Below, in pieces: positions 47,101-58,469 of a DNA stretch of 64,000 nucleotides. The notes beneath the pieces are model-generated. The model ran no database searches. It was given only the letters and a program-made list of their open reading frames with translations, and was not told the origin of the DNA. A program made the position numbers and the translations under genes. How positions within the stretch are numbered: position 1 is the first letter of the stretch; the number at the start of each line of letters is the position of its first letter. The stretch is taken from NCBI RefSeq assembly GCF_019649055.1, contig NW_026570233.1, positions 310,001-374,000 on the forward strand. The letters run 5' to 3'. This DNA is from Paramacrobiotus metropolitanus. Lineage: Eukaryota > Tardigrada > Eutardigrada > Parachela > Macrobiotidae.

Positions 47101-49520
47101 CACTTAATAATGACATGGCATCGGAAACTAGTTTTGTACACTTTGACTTGAATAACTGGTTAAAGTCTCTGAAGTCGACCGCTGTGTTGTAGGAGCTTCC
47201 CGTCGTGCGGCAAACTGCCGCCGATGAGTTAACCGTTACACCGTTGAAACACTTTGACGCCGTCCTGGAGGAGGAGGTCTCGGTGTCCCCCGCGGATAGT
47301 AAACACGTCCCGTCACTGGCCTCCGATGATCCGGAAGTGGGGGGTTCACCCCACCGTCCGCTCCTGCTGGCCGCCATGAACGGGCTGGTGCTGTCCAATG
47401 TGTGCCTGGCGGAGTTGCCACCCGACCATGCCATCTACGAGAATCTCTCGCCCAAGGATGCCCGGCGGGCGGATCTGGAGAAGCGCCTGTCGTCCGGCAG
47501 TGTCCTGATAGAGTTTGAGCAGATTCCCAAAAAGCGACGGACTAATGCGGTGTGTAATGTGGCCCGCATGCCGGAGAATGCCGAGCGGAATCGGTATCCG
47601 GATGTGCTGCCGTATGATGATACCAGGATACAGTTGCGGCGGTTCGGGAAGAACAACACGAAAGCGTGAGTATTTCCATTCTCCAGGCTGTTATTATTTT
47701 TGGTGTAATTTGCCTTGTTATTTTTTGCCTGCGCTACAGCCAAAAATTAACATACAAAAATTTGAAAAAATTAACACTGCCCTTTTGGTATGGACCTCCT
47801 ACCTTAATTTTAGTATTTTGTCTACAGTTTATCATTCTGGACTCAGAAGATATGTATCTATGGTGGCAGTTTTTTCTCGTTGAGATGTTCGTTGGTCGTT
47901 CAACCGTGAAAATACCGAAAACGCTATCGATTGCTGGCATTACTGTACTGTGTAGTATACCTTAAATGAAGCGAAATATCAGTAGTAAAATTGCGATAGA
48001 GAGATCATCTGCTAAAAAACACGTCGGAAATATTCAAAAAACTTTAGGGTTTTGTTAGGAGCTGATAAGGGTACAATTTGCTGTTTACAGTAAGATCTCG
48101 TGAGAGATTATGTGCCTTAGAGAGCCGTCGGTAAGCGTTATGTTTTAATAGAACCTTGCTCTACAGCATACAGCATACGGTAAATTTATTGAGTTCGATC
48201 ACTTCGCTGCCTTTAATCGGCATTATTCGACAGCTTTTGGATCTGTTGGCTATAATTCCAGCGTCTCTTTTGACAGTTACATCAACGCCTCGCAAATCGT
48301 TCTGGAATGCGGCGACCTGGAACGCCAGTACATCGCCACCCAGGACCCAATGCCCTCCACCACGGAAGACCTGCTCAACATGCTGTGGGATGATCACGTG
48401 CGCATCGCCGTCGTCTTGTCTGACGCCACCACCGTGCCTTGGATAACACATCTGACCAAAGCCGACGCGCAGCTGGGCGCCTTCACCCTGCGTCGCGAGA
48501 CCATCACTTCTTCCAGCGGCTACCGTACCCTGACTTTTTCTCTGTCTAACAAGCAGGAAAAAGGAACGAAACGCAAGATGTTGGCGTTGCACTACGAGGC
48601 ATGGGCGGAACAGGGTATCCCCGCTGATGTGGACGGTTTCATCCAGATGGTACGTGTTTCTGTTAAAATATGAAAAATCTGAATCGTTCCTGCAAGCAGT
48701 TAATTTAAAATGTAAGAAGACAGCAGTCAAAAAAAATAGCAGTTTCAAAAATAGCAGTTTCTCGGAAACATCGCTTTTTGCAAGCTTTTTTTGTGGAATT
48801 TTAGTTAAAGTTCTGGATTTTCATCTATTCTCATTTTTGACATTTTATTAGTTGTCTGTAGTCAGATAAGTATTCATTATATTCTGTAATACTCTTTTAT
48901 AATAACTTTATTTGAGTTTATTGTATTAAACTGTGTAGCTGCTTCCTGTTTGTCAGATTTTAATTTATTTGATTTTTTCTCTTTAAATTATTTTATTGGA
49001 ATTTATGATGTGTATTTTAAAAAATTATGGTTTTCATTTAAATATTTTCGTAAGTTATATTCCGGCAAACTGGCAAAGCATCAATAAATTCCTCTTCTCT
49101 TAAAGTTATTGAGGCGAAGTTTGTTGCATAAAAATTACTTTTTCTATGTCAAATCATTTCATAAACGCTAGGGCTTACTTCCTTATGAAATAAGTAGTTC
49201 GGATATGATTTTGGAAATGTCCAGATTCTGAACCGGAGTTTCAATCCTAGGTACGGGAACTGGAATCGTATCGGCGGCAGTTCCAGGGCAGTGTCCGGGA
49301 GAAGGTAGCCGTGATATGTAAGACAGGATGCGGTCGGAGCGGTGTGCTGATCCTCCTGGATTTCATGGCGCTGTGTGTCGATCACAACCAGGCGGTGGAT
49401 GTGCCGCGGGTGCTGGCGCATATGCGCCGGCAGCGGATGTTCATGGTGCAGACGGTGGCGCAGTATCGGTTCGTCTACGCGGCGCTGGTGCGGCATCTGA
49501 ACAGTTCCCGGCTGATTTGA
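41106..49520 (+). CDS. Pez: Pez-type FERM tyrosine phosphatase, probably catalytically dead
   Basis: Eight exons (41106-41232, 42067-42524, 44343-44788, 45644-45834, 46290-46663, 47193-47665, 48262-48649, 49251-49520) join in phase to 908 residues. Residues 1-340 are a FERM domain, from MPFAFRLKKVRRYDV, as in PTPN14/PTPN21. The linker keeps SYREAPAYDSV, STPDLLS and PLLLAAMNGL, matching conserved short motifs of that family. I see no PPxY motif. The phosphatase domain has IEFEQIPKKRR, ENAERNRYPDVLPYD and SYINAS, and ends QTVAQYRFVY and SSRLI, as in the human proteins. The acid loop reads WAE instead of WPD, QGP reads QDP, and the signature reads ICKTGCGRSG instead of HCSAGVGRTG, keeping Cys and Arg but losing His. 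Known relatives act in Hippo and junction signalling. It is shorter than human PTPN14 (about 1190). Confidence 0.93.
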
Positions 49521-50523
49521 GAGAAATAATGGGAAGAAAGGGGATGGATGACTGCCATACGGGGGGACGGGGAGGGAGGTTTATTTTTATGGGTTTTAAT
49601 TTTTCAACCGGGGTTTCTTTCTGCTTCCGAGGGGGGTGTGTATCTCCATGCCTTTTTGTGATGCCATTGGGTCTGATGCTGCTGACATGAATCGTTGGGA
49701 ATGTGTTTTTTTAAAGTGTGCTTTTTTTGCGGATTTCGGAGTGTGTTTTCTGTATTCGAATTGCGAGCTTTTGCTCTGTTTATTTTTATTCGTGGTGTAA
49801 AAAAATTGGAGAAATGCCGACGTTGACTGGTGTCTGCAAAAATGGAAAAATGAAGTCTAGGGTTGAGACCAAACTTTCAGAAGATCTCACATTTCGCTTC
49901 TTTGAATCAAATTATTTCAAATTCAAAAGAGCTTTGTGCGTCTGAAACAGTTTGAAATAACAAAATTATTTATTTTCAAAAATAAATTTTATTTTAATTA
50001 TTTTGAGTCGAAAAAAACTGAATCAACGCACGATTTGATGTATCAAATTCAAAACTGGGAAAAACGTCTCTTATTCCAACATAGGAGTTAATTTCCTTGC
50101 AAAAAACAATGAAAATTCAAAAAAAAAAACTAAAAATAATTATTTTTAGGTTTCAAAGTTCAAATTTTGTTTCGAATCATTTCAAATTCGCCCCAAAAGT
50201 GTTTGGATTTTACCCCTAAACAGCAGTCAACTGCATAACTTGCAATTTGCATTCAACTTCCACTGACCAACAGCTGCGTAACAGTCAACCTGTGGGTGGT
50301 TGCAGTGTGCGCTAATTGTGAGCAACAACGTTTACGAGTCGAGCAACATCTGCAAATTCATCTCTGCAAATTTCCTCATTTCAAAACTCATTTTTTTATC
50401 TTCTTTGAATTGGCAGTTTTTTACTGCTCACTGTTCTGCAAATTATAAACTGCGAATTTAACAATATCCTGCTGATTTATTTTCATCCGATTCGCGATCG
50501 TTGTTTCGTATTGGAGCTCTATC
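49521..50523. other. Pez 3' region and intergenic
   Basis: AT-rich sequence after the Pez stop, with a candidate polyadenylation signal AATAAA at 49981. The BTB gene promoter must lie in the last few hundred bases; no TATA box is evident. Confidence 0.4.
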
Positions 50524-53360
50524 ATGTCCCAAGCATCGTTTACCAGCGCAGATCGTCGAGGCACCGTTCCCCGCATCGCCAGTAGGATGAAGGCTGTTCT
50601 GGCTAACGGAGAGCTGAGCGACATTGAATTTGCCGTGGGACGTGAGCATGGCCCGGTGAAGATGTTTCCAGCCCACAAGTGCGTGCTGCTCTATCGCAGG
50701 AAATAGCAGCGTTGAGCATGGTGATGCGTGGCATTGCTCATGACTGCTGTTACGTTACAGGTTCGCGCTGAGCATCAGCAGCGATGTCTTCTACACTATG
50801 TTTCACGGGAGCTTGGCGAAACGCGACGTAACCATCATCCCCATTCCGGAAATCCTTCCCGACGCGTTTGCCAACATGCTCAGGTAGAGGCGGGAAAGCC
50901 ACCGTTAAATGATGCACGATAAACTGTTGCCAGTGGGTGCTGGCATACAGTGCAGGCAGAACCATAGGGAACCCTCTATGGTACAACATTATTCAACATA
51001 CGACTTTGAAGCTGCAGCTATGTATTCGCTTCACGAAATCACTGGCAGCTGTATGTTGAGGGGGTGATGGATTTTGCAGTTATATCTACACTGATGCTGT
51101 GGAGAATCTCAAGCCCGAGAACGTCATCCAGACTCTGTACTGCGCTGATAAGTATGATTTGCCCTGGCTTGCGGACCGCTGCATTAGCTTCGTTCTCGAC
51201 CACATCAAGCCCGATACTTGCCTGATGTTTCTGAAAAGTGTGAGTCTGTGGGCACAATAATAGAACATACCAAAAATTTAATGTGATGGTAGACAATAGA
51301 CATTTTATATCCGATATTTTTTAATATGTTTGTTGCACTGTGAATTGTTGTTTTGTCGCTTAAAAAGTTTCGTTGTCAGTTTGAGTTGTAACTAGTGATG
51401 TGCTACTAAATAAAACTAAATAAATGCTATTTAATTAGTAAAAGCTTCCCTAAAATTAAATGTGTAGTAAACAGTAAAGTTTTACAGGCAAAATTAGTAA
51501 AAGTAAGTAAATGTTCGGTTACAATAGTAAATAGTAAGTAAATAGTAAGATTTGGCTTTCATTAAATAAAAGTTATTTACTAATTCATTTACTAATCGAA
51601 TTTTAGCGAATAACCAGGAAAGACTCATTGCTGTACTGAGGTTTATCATTAACGGTGTTGCATAGTAGCCTTAACAGACGGTGGTATTGCTGTTCACGTA
51701 AACGCAACGTACCGCCAACCCGAAACTGCGGTTACGTTACGTATAATTATAGAAATTTACACTGCAGTGCATTAGCAGCCTGGCAAGCCGATTGTGCAGC
51801 CCAGTTGAACTGCTAGATTTTGCCTTCACACCATAGATTCGCATAAAGTAAAGTATATTTTGATTCCTTCATGAAATGCACAAGCGTATTTAATAATAAC
51901 AATAAATTAAAAATTAAATTTATTTAGTATAATTAGTAAGTAATTGGATGGCAAAAATGGGAATAGTAAGTAATAGTAAGTATTTGAAAAAATTTGGGGT
52001 TAATAGTAAGTAATAGTAAGTAAAAGTTTTGGAAGATTAGTAAATAGTAAGTAAGGTAGCAGGAAGCTGTAGTAGCACATCACTAGTTGTAACTACGTTT
52101 TCTTTATATTATTTCTACGCAGTTAAATTTTAACAACCGCTGTCTTTACCGGTTCGATTTTTCCATAGCCTGCGATTCGGCATGTCCGCAGTATTGTTAT
52201 TAATAGTTTTGATAATTTATTATTTACTAAATTATAACTTTACGTGATAACGACTATGATCTCAGTTATTACTGCTAATCTGTTATTATGATTAACTGCA
52301 GCAGTTATTATTTACTGAGCAATATTTAGTAGCAGTGACCGGATGCAGGCTTTCTTGTTTAGGCGCTCCGCTGGACGCCCGATGTTGACCGGATTGTGGA
52401 AAAATGCCTGGAAGTTGTCGATGCGTCCAGTGAAGCCGTGTTCCAATCGGATCATTTTACCGAAATTGGACTCAAGACGCTGGAGATGGTTTTGCAACGA
52501 GATACACTGTCAGCTGATGAGAATGTCGTCTACACAGCGGTGGAAAAGTGAGCAGTGGTTCGCATCTGTACTGAGCTGCGTATATTTAATATGAAAGTTA
52601 TTAACTTTTTTTGTGTTGCGAGCCTAGATGGGCGGAGGCTGCCTGCACTCGTCAGAAACTGTCTCCTTCCACGGCTAATCGCCGAAAAATGCTGGGCGCC
52701 GCTCTGTTCCTGGTTCGCTTTCCGCTGCTAACGGATGAACAACTGGCTAAGGGACAGGAGAAGGTGAGCGATCGTAGTCGTTTTCGAAAATATGAATCCA
52801 AATTCGGCGATCAGGAATTAAACACTACCTATGGCAATAATTGGTTTTGTTGCATTTAGAGTCGTATGCTGTATCCGGAAGAGGTGTGCAAAATTTTCCT
52901 GTACAAACACGCTGGAACCAAAGAAGGGCTAAAGTTTCCCATGGAACCTCGAAAGCATCTGACATACCGCGTGGCGAAGTGTACGTATAAGCCGAAGGAA
53001 AAGGTTTTCATTGCCTACACGAACGGCTATTGGCATCCGGCAGCGGTTTTCAAAGAGAATGGGGTGGATCCGTACCCTCCATTTGGTGTGGATATGGAGG
53101 TGCCAGAAGGAAAGTTTTCTTCGCCAACAGCTATCGTTCGGGCTGCGGATATTCTGGATCGTGGTCTGCTAGTGTCTGCCTACATTAACGGGGATTATCA
53201 GGAAGCGACATATGGCTCACAACGCGCTAGCGTGCACACTGTTGTTGTCGACGGCCGAGAACATCATGTGGACTTTATGCAACTAAAGATTGCGGGCAAC
53301 CAGGTTGACAAATGGAAGGCAATTACAAGTATATCGGGCCACTTGAGACTTTCGATATGA
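50524..53360 (+). CDS. BTB-BACK protein with Tudor/Agenet-like tail (paralog 1)
   Basis: Exons 50524-50678, 50761-50883, 51080-51239, 52363-52547, 52628-52763 and 52860-53360 join in phase to 419 residues. The BTB domain spans about residues 30-135 (LSDIEFAVG, FPAHKFALS, SDVFYTMFHGSL, LYCADKYDLPWL). A BACK domain follows (RDTLSADENVVYTAVEKWAE, FLVRFPLLT). The layout and the K-FP-x2-PRKHL linker match BTBD3/BTBD6-type proteins, which act as cullin-3 substrate adaptors. Instead of a PHR domain the tail has KEKVFIAYTNGYWHPAAVF and a second similar block, resembling Tudor/Agenet folds; this is inference. Intron 3 hosts a hAT-type MITE. It is collinear in every exon boundary with the gene at 55194. 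Confidence 0.85.
51393..52085. mobile_element. hAT-type MITE (non-autonomous DNA transposon)
   Basis: A 693-base element bounded by terminal inverted repeats TAGTGATGTGCTACTA and TAGTAGCACATCACTA (16 bases, perfect). It is flanked by an exact 8-base target site duplication, GTTGTAAC, at 51385-51392 and 52086-52093. The interior is AT-rich with many AGTAAGTA/GTAAATAG steps and no transposase frame. An 8-base duplication and TAGTGATGTGC-type ends are typical of hAT elements. It lies inside intron 3 of the BTB gene, outside the splice sites. Perfect ends and duplication suggest a young insertion. Confidence 0.9.
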
Positions 53361-55193
53361 CCGTATTCGGTAGATAAGTGAAATCTTAATAAGTGGAAAA
53401 AGACGCGATGCGAATGATGTTTGATGGACAGCTATATGGCTTGCGGAAACTGACTTTTTCTCTTTTTTGATATGTTTTCAGTTGATATGATATTCACCTG
53501 CTGTAGTGTAGTATTCACGAGTTTCGGTATTTTGTACTTTCTGCTTCTCTGATACTTTTGGCTCTTCCTAACAACTTCTGCTGTTTCTGTCTTGTTTCTG
53601 CAGCTACGATTCTTTCCTGTTCAGTTGCGTTCGCGGTACGATCCTGATCAATCAATAAAGGCGTACAATACGACATACAGTTACAGTACATACGGATGTC
53701 ACAGCTGCCTTGAAGCGATCATTTTTCCCCTTTGTCTAAGTACCGTTATCAATGTACGAGTACTAGATACTGCTTCTATTATAGTTCGAAACAAAAACCT
53801 GGAATTTGGATACCGTTGTTTTTCTGGTGTTCATTTGATACGTACTCGAACAATTAGCTGGTGTACTGTAGTCATTAGCGTAGACCAGAATCTTGAGTTT
53901 AGATTTTTTCCATACAGTCGCCGTTACGTTGTCTGCATTTTTGCTTCCAGTTGTGGGCGGTGATGACTGATTGGAACCGGAGTCTTTAATCTGGATTCCA
54001 GAGTTCCGATATCAGCTTTCAGAACCGCAGCTCTGTTGCATCAAACAAACAAAAAAATTATATTTTCTATCTGTATGACAAAAATAGAAAGAAGTTCTCC
54101 ACTCGTCACACCCGATCTGTTTGCTGTTTTAAGTGCTTGTCCGACGCCAGATAAACGGGGTTTGGGTGCAGGGGCTGGGAACCGACAAGGGCGCATGAAC
54201 GGGCGCAGCCGGCACTCCTCCCTAGCCGAGGACATTTACATACCCACACGGCACTCTCCGGTCCCATGCAAGATGTTGGATGGCGCTGATAGCTGACTGT
54301 CTTGGTTTATAATCAGTTGATAAGTGATATGCATGATTTGCTGTAATGAAGGATGAGCGCCGAACCGCTCGTCACGATTTATGTACCTTAATGAACGAAT
54401 GCAACAAACAAACCAATGAACAGCTGAAACAATCTAACGACGAACATCAACATGTACCTTAATCAGCCAGCACTTATCAGTGGTATCACCTATTAGGGCT
54501 ATCACCGGACGGAAAAAGGGTAGAAGTACTCGTACTGCAGTTCCATTAGATAATTTCATAATTAAAGTATTTTACAGTGCCAAGCGTTCGTATATACTTG
54601 TACATTACAGTGCTGGCTGTAGCGTTCTACCAACCACCTTTATGAATTTCATTGTATCCCGGCGGCTGTAATTATCACTAATATGTAACCAAATCGGCTT
54701 AACCATGACAGGATGGAAGATCTGGCGTCATAATCCCCGGAAAAATAAACCAGTTTTCGTTTGTACGCGCGTAAAATATGAAGATCTTGTAACAAATGCG
54801 GTGCCCTTTACGTCATTTTTAACAACACATACCCTGCCCACCCTTATCTGGCAGGTTTGTCTCTACTCAGACTCTCTAGTCGGCAGTCAGATGGGTGACG
54901 GCATGATTTTCTTGAGTGTTCCCGGTTTATGAAGTCTCTAAGTTTATGTTGGTGACGTTTGGCACTGCGGCACATTACTGTACAGTACCGAAAATTTTAT
55001 TGATGATGTGCTTGTCCAATCTAATTTGATTCTGCCCCAAATATCATTCCCTACTTCACTGGTTATTCGTTTTATGATTTTTAGTGTAACTGATTAACCA
55101 CAAGTAAGTTCCGGAAAATCTGAATACCGGTTAATCTTGATCTCTCAGTCCGCTGGTCCTTTCAGCTACTCCGTGCGCTGTAGGTATTCAGTT
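53361..55193. other. Intergenic between BTB paralogs 1 and 2
   Basis: No gene is supported. A GC-rich patch at about 54110-54280 (with CCTCCCTAGCCGAGGAC and CCGGTCCCATGCAAG) differs from its AT-rich surroundings and may be an old insertion, but I cannot classify it. Confidence 0.4.
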
Positions 55194-57437
55194 ATGGCTG
55201 AAAGTTCTGCGGCACCCGCTGAAGCCTCTGCGGACTGGCAGCGCGCCATACGAGAGAATGTGGACCTGCGCCGGCAGATCCTTGCCAGTGGCGAACTGAG
55301 CGATGTACTGTTTGCCGTCGGTAGTCAGCATGGCGACGTCAAGTTGTTTGCTGCGCACAAGTACGTTTGCCTCGTCACTAGCTTGCCGGAAGTGTGAGCC
55401 CACAATGTGGCGTTTGTCATCATCTTAGGTTCATCCTGAGCAATGGCAGCACCGTGTTCTACACCATGTTCCACGGGAGTTTACCGGAAACCGGTGAGCA
55501 GCCTATCGACGTGCCTGAGATTCTGCCGGATGCGTTCAGCAATATGCTTACGTAAGTACTGCATCCAGGGCGCAATTTGCAGTATAATGCTGTGAGAATG
55601 CGGTGTCGGCTTTGATGGGCGGCACTTTTAACATGCGACAAAACCGGCACTGAAGTGGCTGAACCCGTTACATTAATACTCATTCAGACTGCAGTTTTAC
55701 TGCACTGGCTTTTTAATACCTGTATGCACTGAACTGGTGCAAAACACAATTATACGACGCCTATGATTTTCGCAGATATATTTACACCAGCTCCGTGGAC
55801 AACGGTCTGAAGGCTGACAATGTATTTGAAACGATTTACTGCGCGGACAAATACAGTCTGCCGCTGCTGGAAAATCTGTGCTTGACGTTCATCAAAACCG
55901 ATTTAAAGGCCGACAACTGCCTCATGTATCTGGAAAACGTAAGTTTCTGCCACTTACTGTTGCTACTATTTTTACGGTTCATGTGCGATGGCGAGCATTT
56001 TAAATAAACGGACTTGCTGCGTTTAAATATTTAATAAACACTTTGCGTCGCATCGCGTCGGGTTCCACTTTTTACACGTCATAAATACGGTAACTGTTCC
56101 GGTTCCGATATAGAAGAAATAACGGTATTTGGAATATTTCATATCCCTGCATTGTTAGGTCAAACGCTGCATCCACGATTGTGTGTCTAAAGCTGGGCTG
56201 GAAGAGAAATGCTTGGAGACTGTGGACAAGTTCAGTCCAGCTGTTCTGCAGTCGAATTATTTCCCGACAGTGGACCTGGAGATATTGAAGATGATTGTGC
56301 AGCGCGACAGCCTGTCGGCGGATGAGCATACCATTTACACGGCTGTGGAGAAGTACGCCAATTTAAAATGTGTGCCCTGTGCTATTCAGTCGCATGTTGA
56401 TGCGAGCATTTTGTACAGATGGTCCGCGGAGGCTTGTTTGCGGGGAGACCTGGAACCTTCGCCAGCCAACCGGCGTGCGGTGCTTGGCGAAGTCTTGTTC
56501 CTCGTCCGATTTCCCTTGCTGAGCAACAAAGAACTGGCCAACGGGCCCATGAAAGTAAGTTCTAAGCAGCACTAACAAATTATAAGCGTAGCCCGTCGTC
56601 AGTCGTGACCTTTGCAAGGTAGATCAGTTTTTCGTGAAAACGTCCTTGCTGGCGAGATTGTAAGTACGGTACGTCGTTTCGTACTGCATGTAAATATTTT
56701 CGCAAAATTTGCTTGTGGCAGCGATTATTTACCAATGAACGGTTTTTTTGTGGCAGTAATTACCTACGAATTGGCAGTTAACTGAGCATAGCCGCCAAAC
56801 CCAGTCCATGGGCGGGCGTCGCCACTAGACTATAAAAGCCGTTTGTAAATTCACGGGCTCTCCCGGTTTACTGAAATGGTTAGGCTCTAATCCCGTTATT
56901 TCTAACCCTATCTGCGTGTAGAGTGTACTGCTGCTGGAAACTGAATTTTGGGACATGCATCAGTACAATCATGCCACCAGTACTACCAACATGCGACAGA
57001 TGCCGTTTCCGACTGTCCACCGTACCGGCTCGATTCTACGCTTCCCAAAGGGGTATGCGGAATTCGTGCCCCAAGAAGAGGTGTTTGTTGAGGTTGGTTC
57101 TGGGCAAAATCTCTTCTGGTATCCGGCAGTAGTTGTCGGAATGTTGCCATCGGGGATTATCAGTGTTTCGCGAAATGGAGGTCAGACACGATACCATTGT
57201 GCAGCGTATAAGGTGGTGCGGGCTGTGGATATCCTGAAACCTGAACAAGAAATCAAGAGTCCCATCACGCGCCGCTATCTAACCGCAAAGTTGATTCATT
57301 ACCACGAGAATCTGAATACTTATACTGTAAGCATTAAGGGTGAATGGCACTCCAGACAGTTCATGCAGTTGGGCGTCAGTCGCGACCAAATGACGGAGTG
57401 GAAAACAGCCAATTCTTCCACCGTGTTTTACTGTTAA
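55194..57437 (+). CDS. BTB-BACK protein with Tudor/Agenet-like tail (paralog 2)
   Basis: Exons 55194-55360, 55429-55551, 55776-55938, 56159-56352, 56419-56554 and 56922-57437 join in phase to 432 residues, with every intron at the same place and phase as in the gene at 50524. It starts MAESSAAPAEASADW. BTB (LSDVLFAVG, FILSNGSTVFYTMFHGSL, CADKYSLPLL) and BACK (RDSLSADEHTIYTAVEK, FLVRFPLLS) are clear. The tail has EEVFVEVGSGQNLFWYPAVV and ends TVFYC. It aligns in layout with paralog 1 but is strongly diverged. The likely role is a cullin-3 adaptor, with the tail as the substrate or partner module. Confidence 0.85.
56831..56837 (+). promoter_or_regulatory. TATA-like box in the last intron of BTB paralog 2
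   Basis: GACTATAAAAGCCG lies in the 367-base last intron, 85 bases before the tail exon. The intron also holds GC-rich sequence just upstream. It could start a transcript carrying only the tail exon, whose first ATG is at 56955. It is only a motif match. Confidence 0.25.
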
Positions 57438-58469
57438 TGCTGGCTTGCCGTGGTCTACTGGATACGATAAGCTTACTTCTCCTGTACATTTGTGCCTTTA
57501 AATTGTGCAGTACGCTTGAGATGAGTGAATTCGTTTGCAACATTTGTTTGTTTAGTTGACGTCCATACGCAGAGAATGACTGTTACTCAGCTCTTGACAG
57601 AATGAAATAGGTATTGTTAATTTTGCAATTTTCTGTTACTCAATGCTCACGGCCTTTAACGGTTTTTTGCTTTAGTTGCTGTATCACTTGAATTTCAATA
57701 ATACAGGTAGATGTGTCGCGGAAAAATGACTGCTCATTGTTGACATGTTGTTTAAACTGAATGACCGCGACCGTAGGTTGAGCGTTAAAAGAGTGGTCGC
57801 TACTTTTTGATCGGTAACCGTATTAACCAGGCTTCTTTATGTTGACAAATTTGACAAATTTGTATAAACAAGCAATGGCAACAATATAGAAATTGTGAGG
57901 TCACCACTGCGGACTGAGTGCGGAGTTAGTCGCACGTAAGTGACAGGGTACAGAGGTCCAAGCCATTCCCGGCCGGTCACTGAAACCATCGAGAGGGTTT
58001 AGGCGGCGGAAAGTGAGTCGTGAGACCACAACCGTTCGGCTGAAAACAGCAAAGGTGGTTATACCGTTGTACTCATTCCGATTGCTGCTGGTTGAAATTT
58101 ATAAATAGTGCAATTGGAAGATCTCCAGGTTCGAGTACTGTGACACAGCACTTTAGGTTAAACGTAAGTACAGTTCAGCGTAAACAGTGGTGTACAATTT
58201 GTTGTTTTATCTGGCACACTATTACGATTGAGCGTTCCCTTGTGTCTCTAGTTCTTATCCAGTTGGGAATTCCCGAGGGCAAAGCTATCTTTTGGCTTTT
58301 CTTGACACTCTTCTGCCGCTTGCACTTTTCGGTGAGCAAGTGCAGGGGCGTTCACCTGGTCTACTGCATTTCCGCGCCAGTTTTGAAACACTTAAAGCAC
58401 TTATATTATGTCAACATATACTTTCTTAATACAGAAGTGCTAAGACGCTTCAGCCAACGTTCTGTAGAA
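57438..58469. other. Intergenic, possible 5' region of the next receptor gene
   Basis: No ATG frame is supported before 58470. The frame of the next gene is open upstream from 58092 without an ATG, and a hydrophobic stretch (IFWLFLTLFCRLHFSV) lies in it, so a missed 5' exon is possible. Confidence 0.4.

Noticed and set aside
54036-54300. GC-rich patch suspected to be a tRNA-derived or rRNA-derived insert
   Set aside because: No A/B box pair, no cloverleaf and no terminal repeats could be found, so it is left as an unclassified patch.
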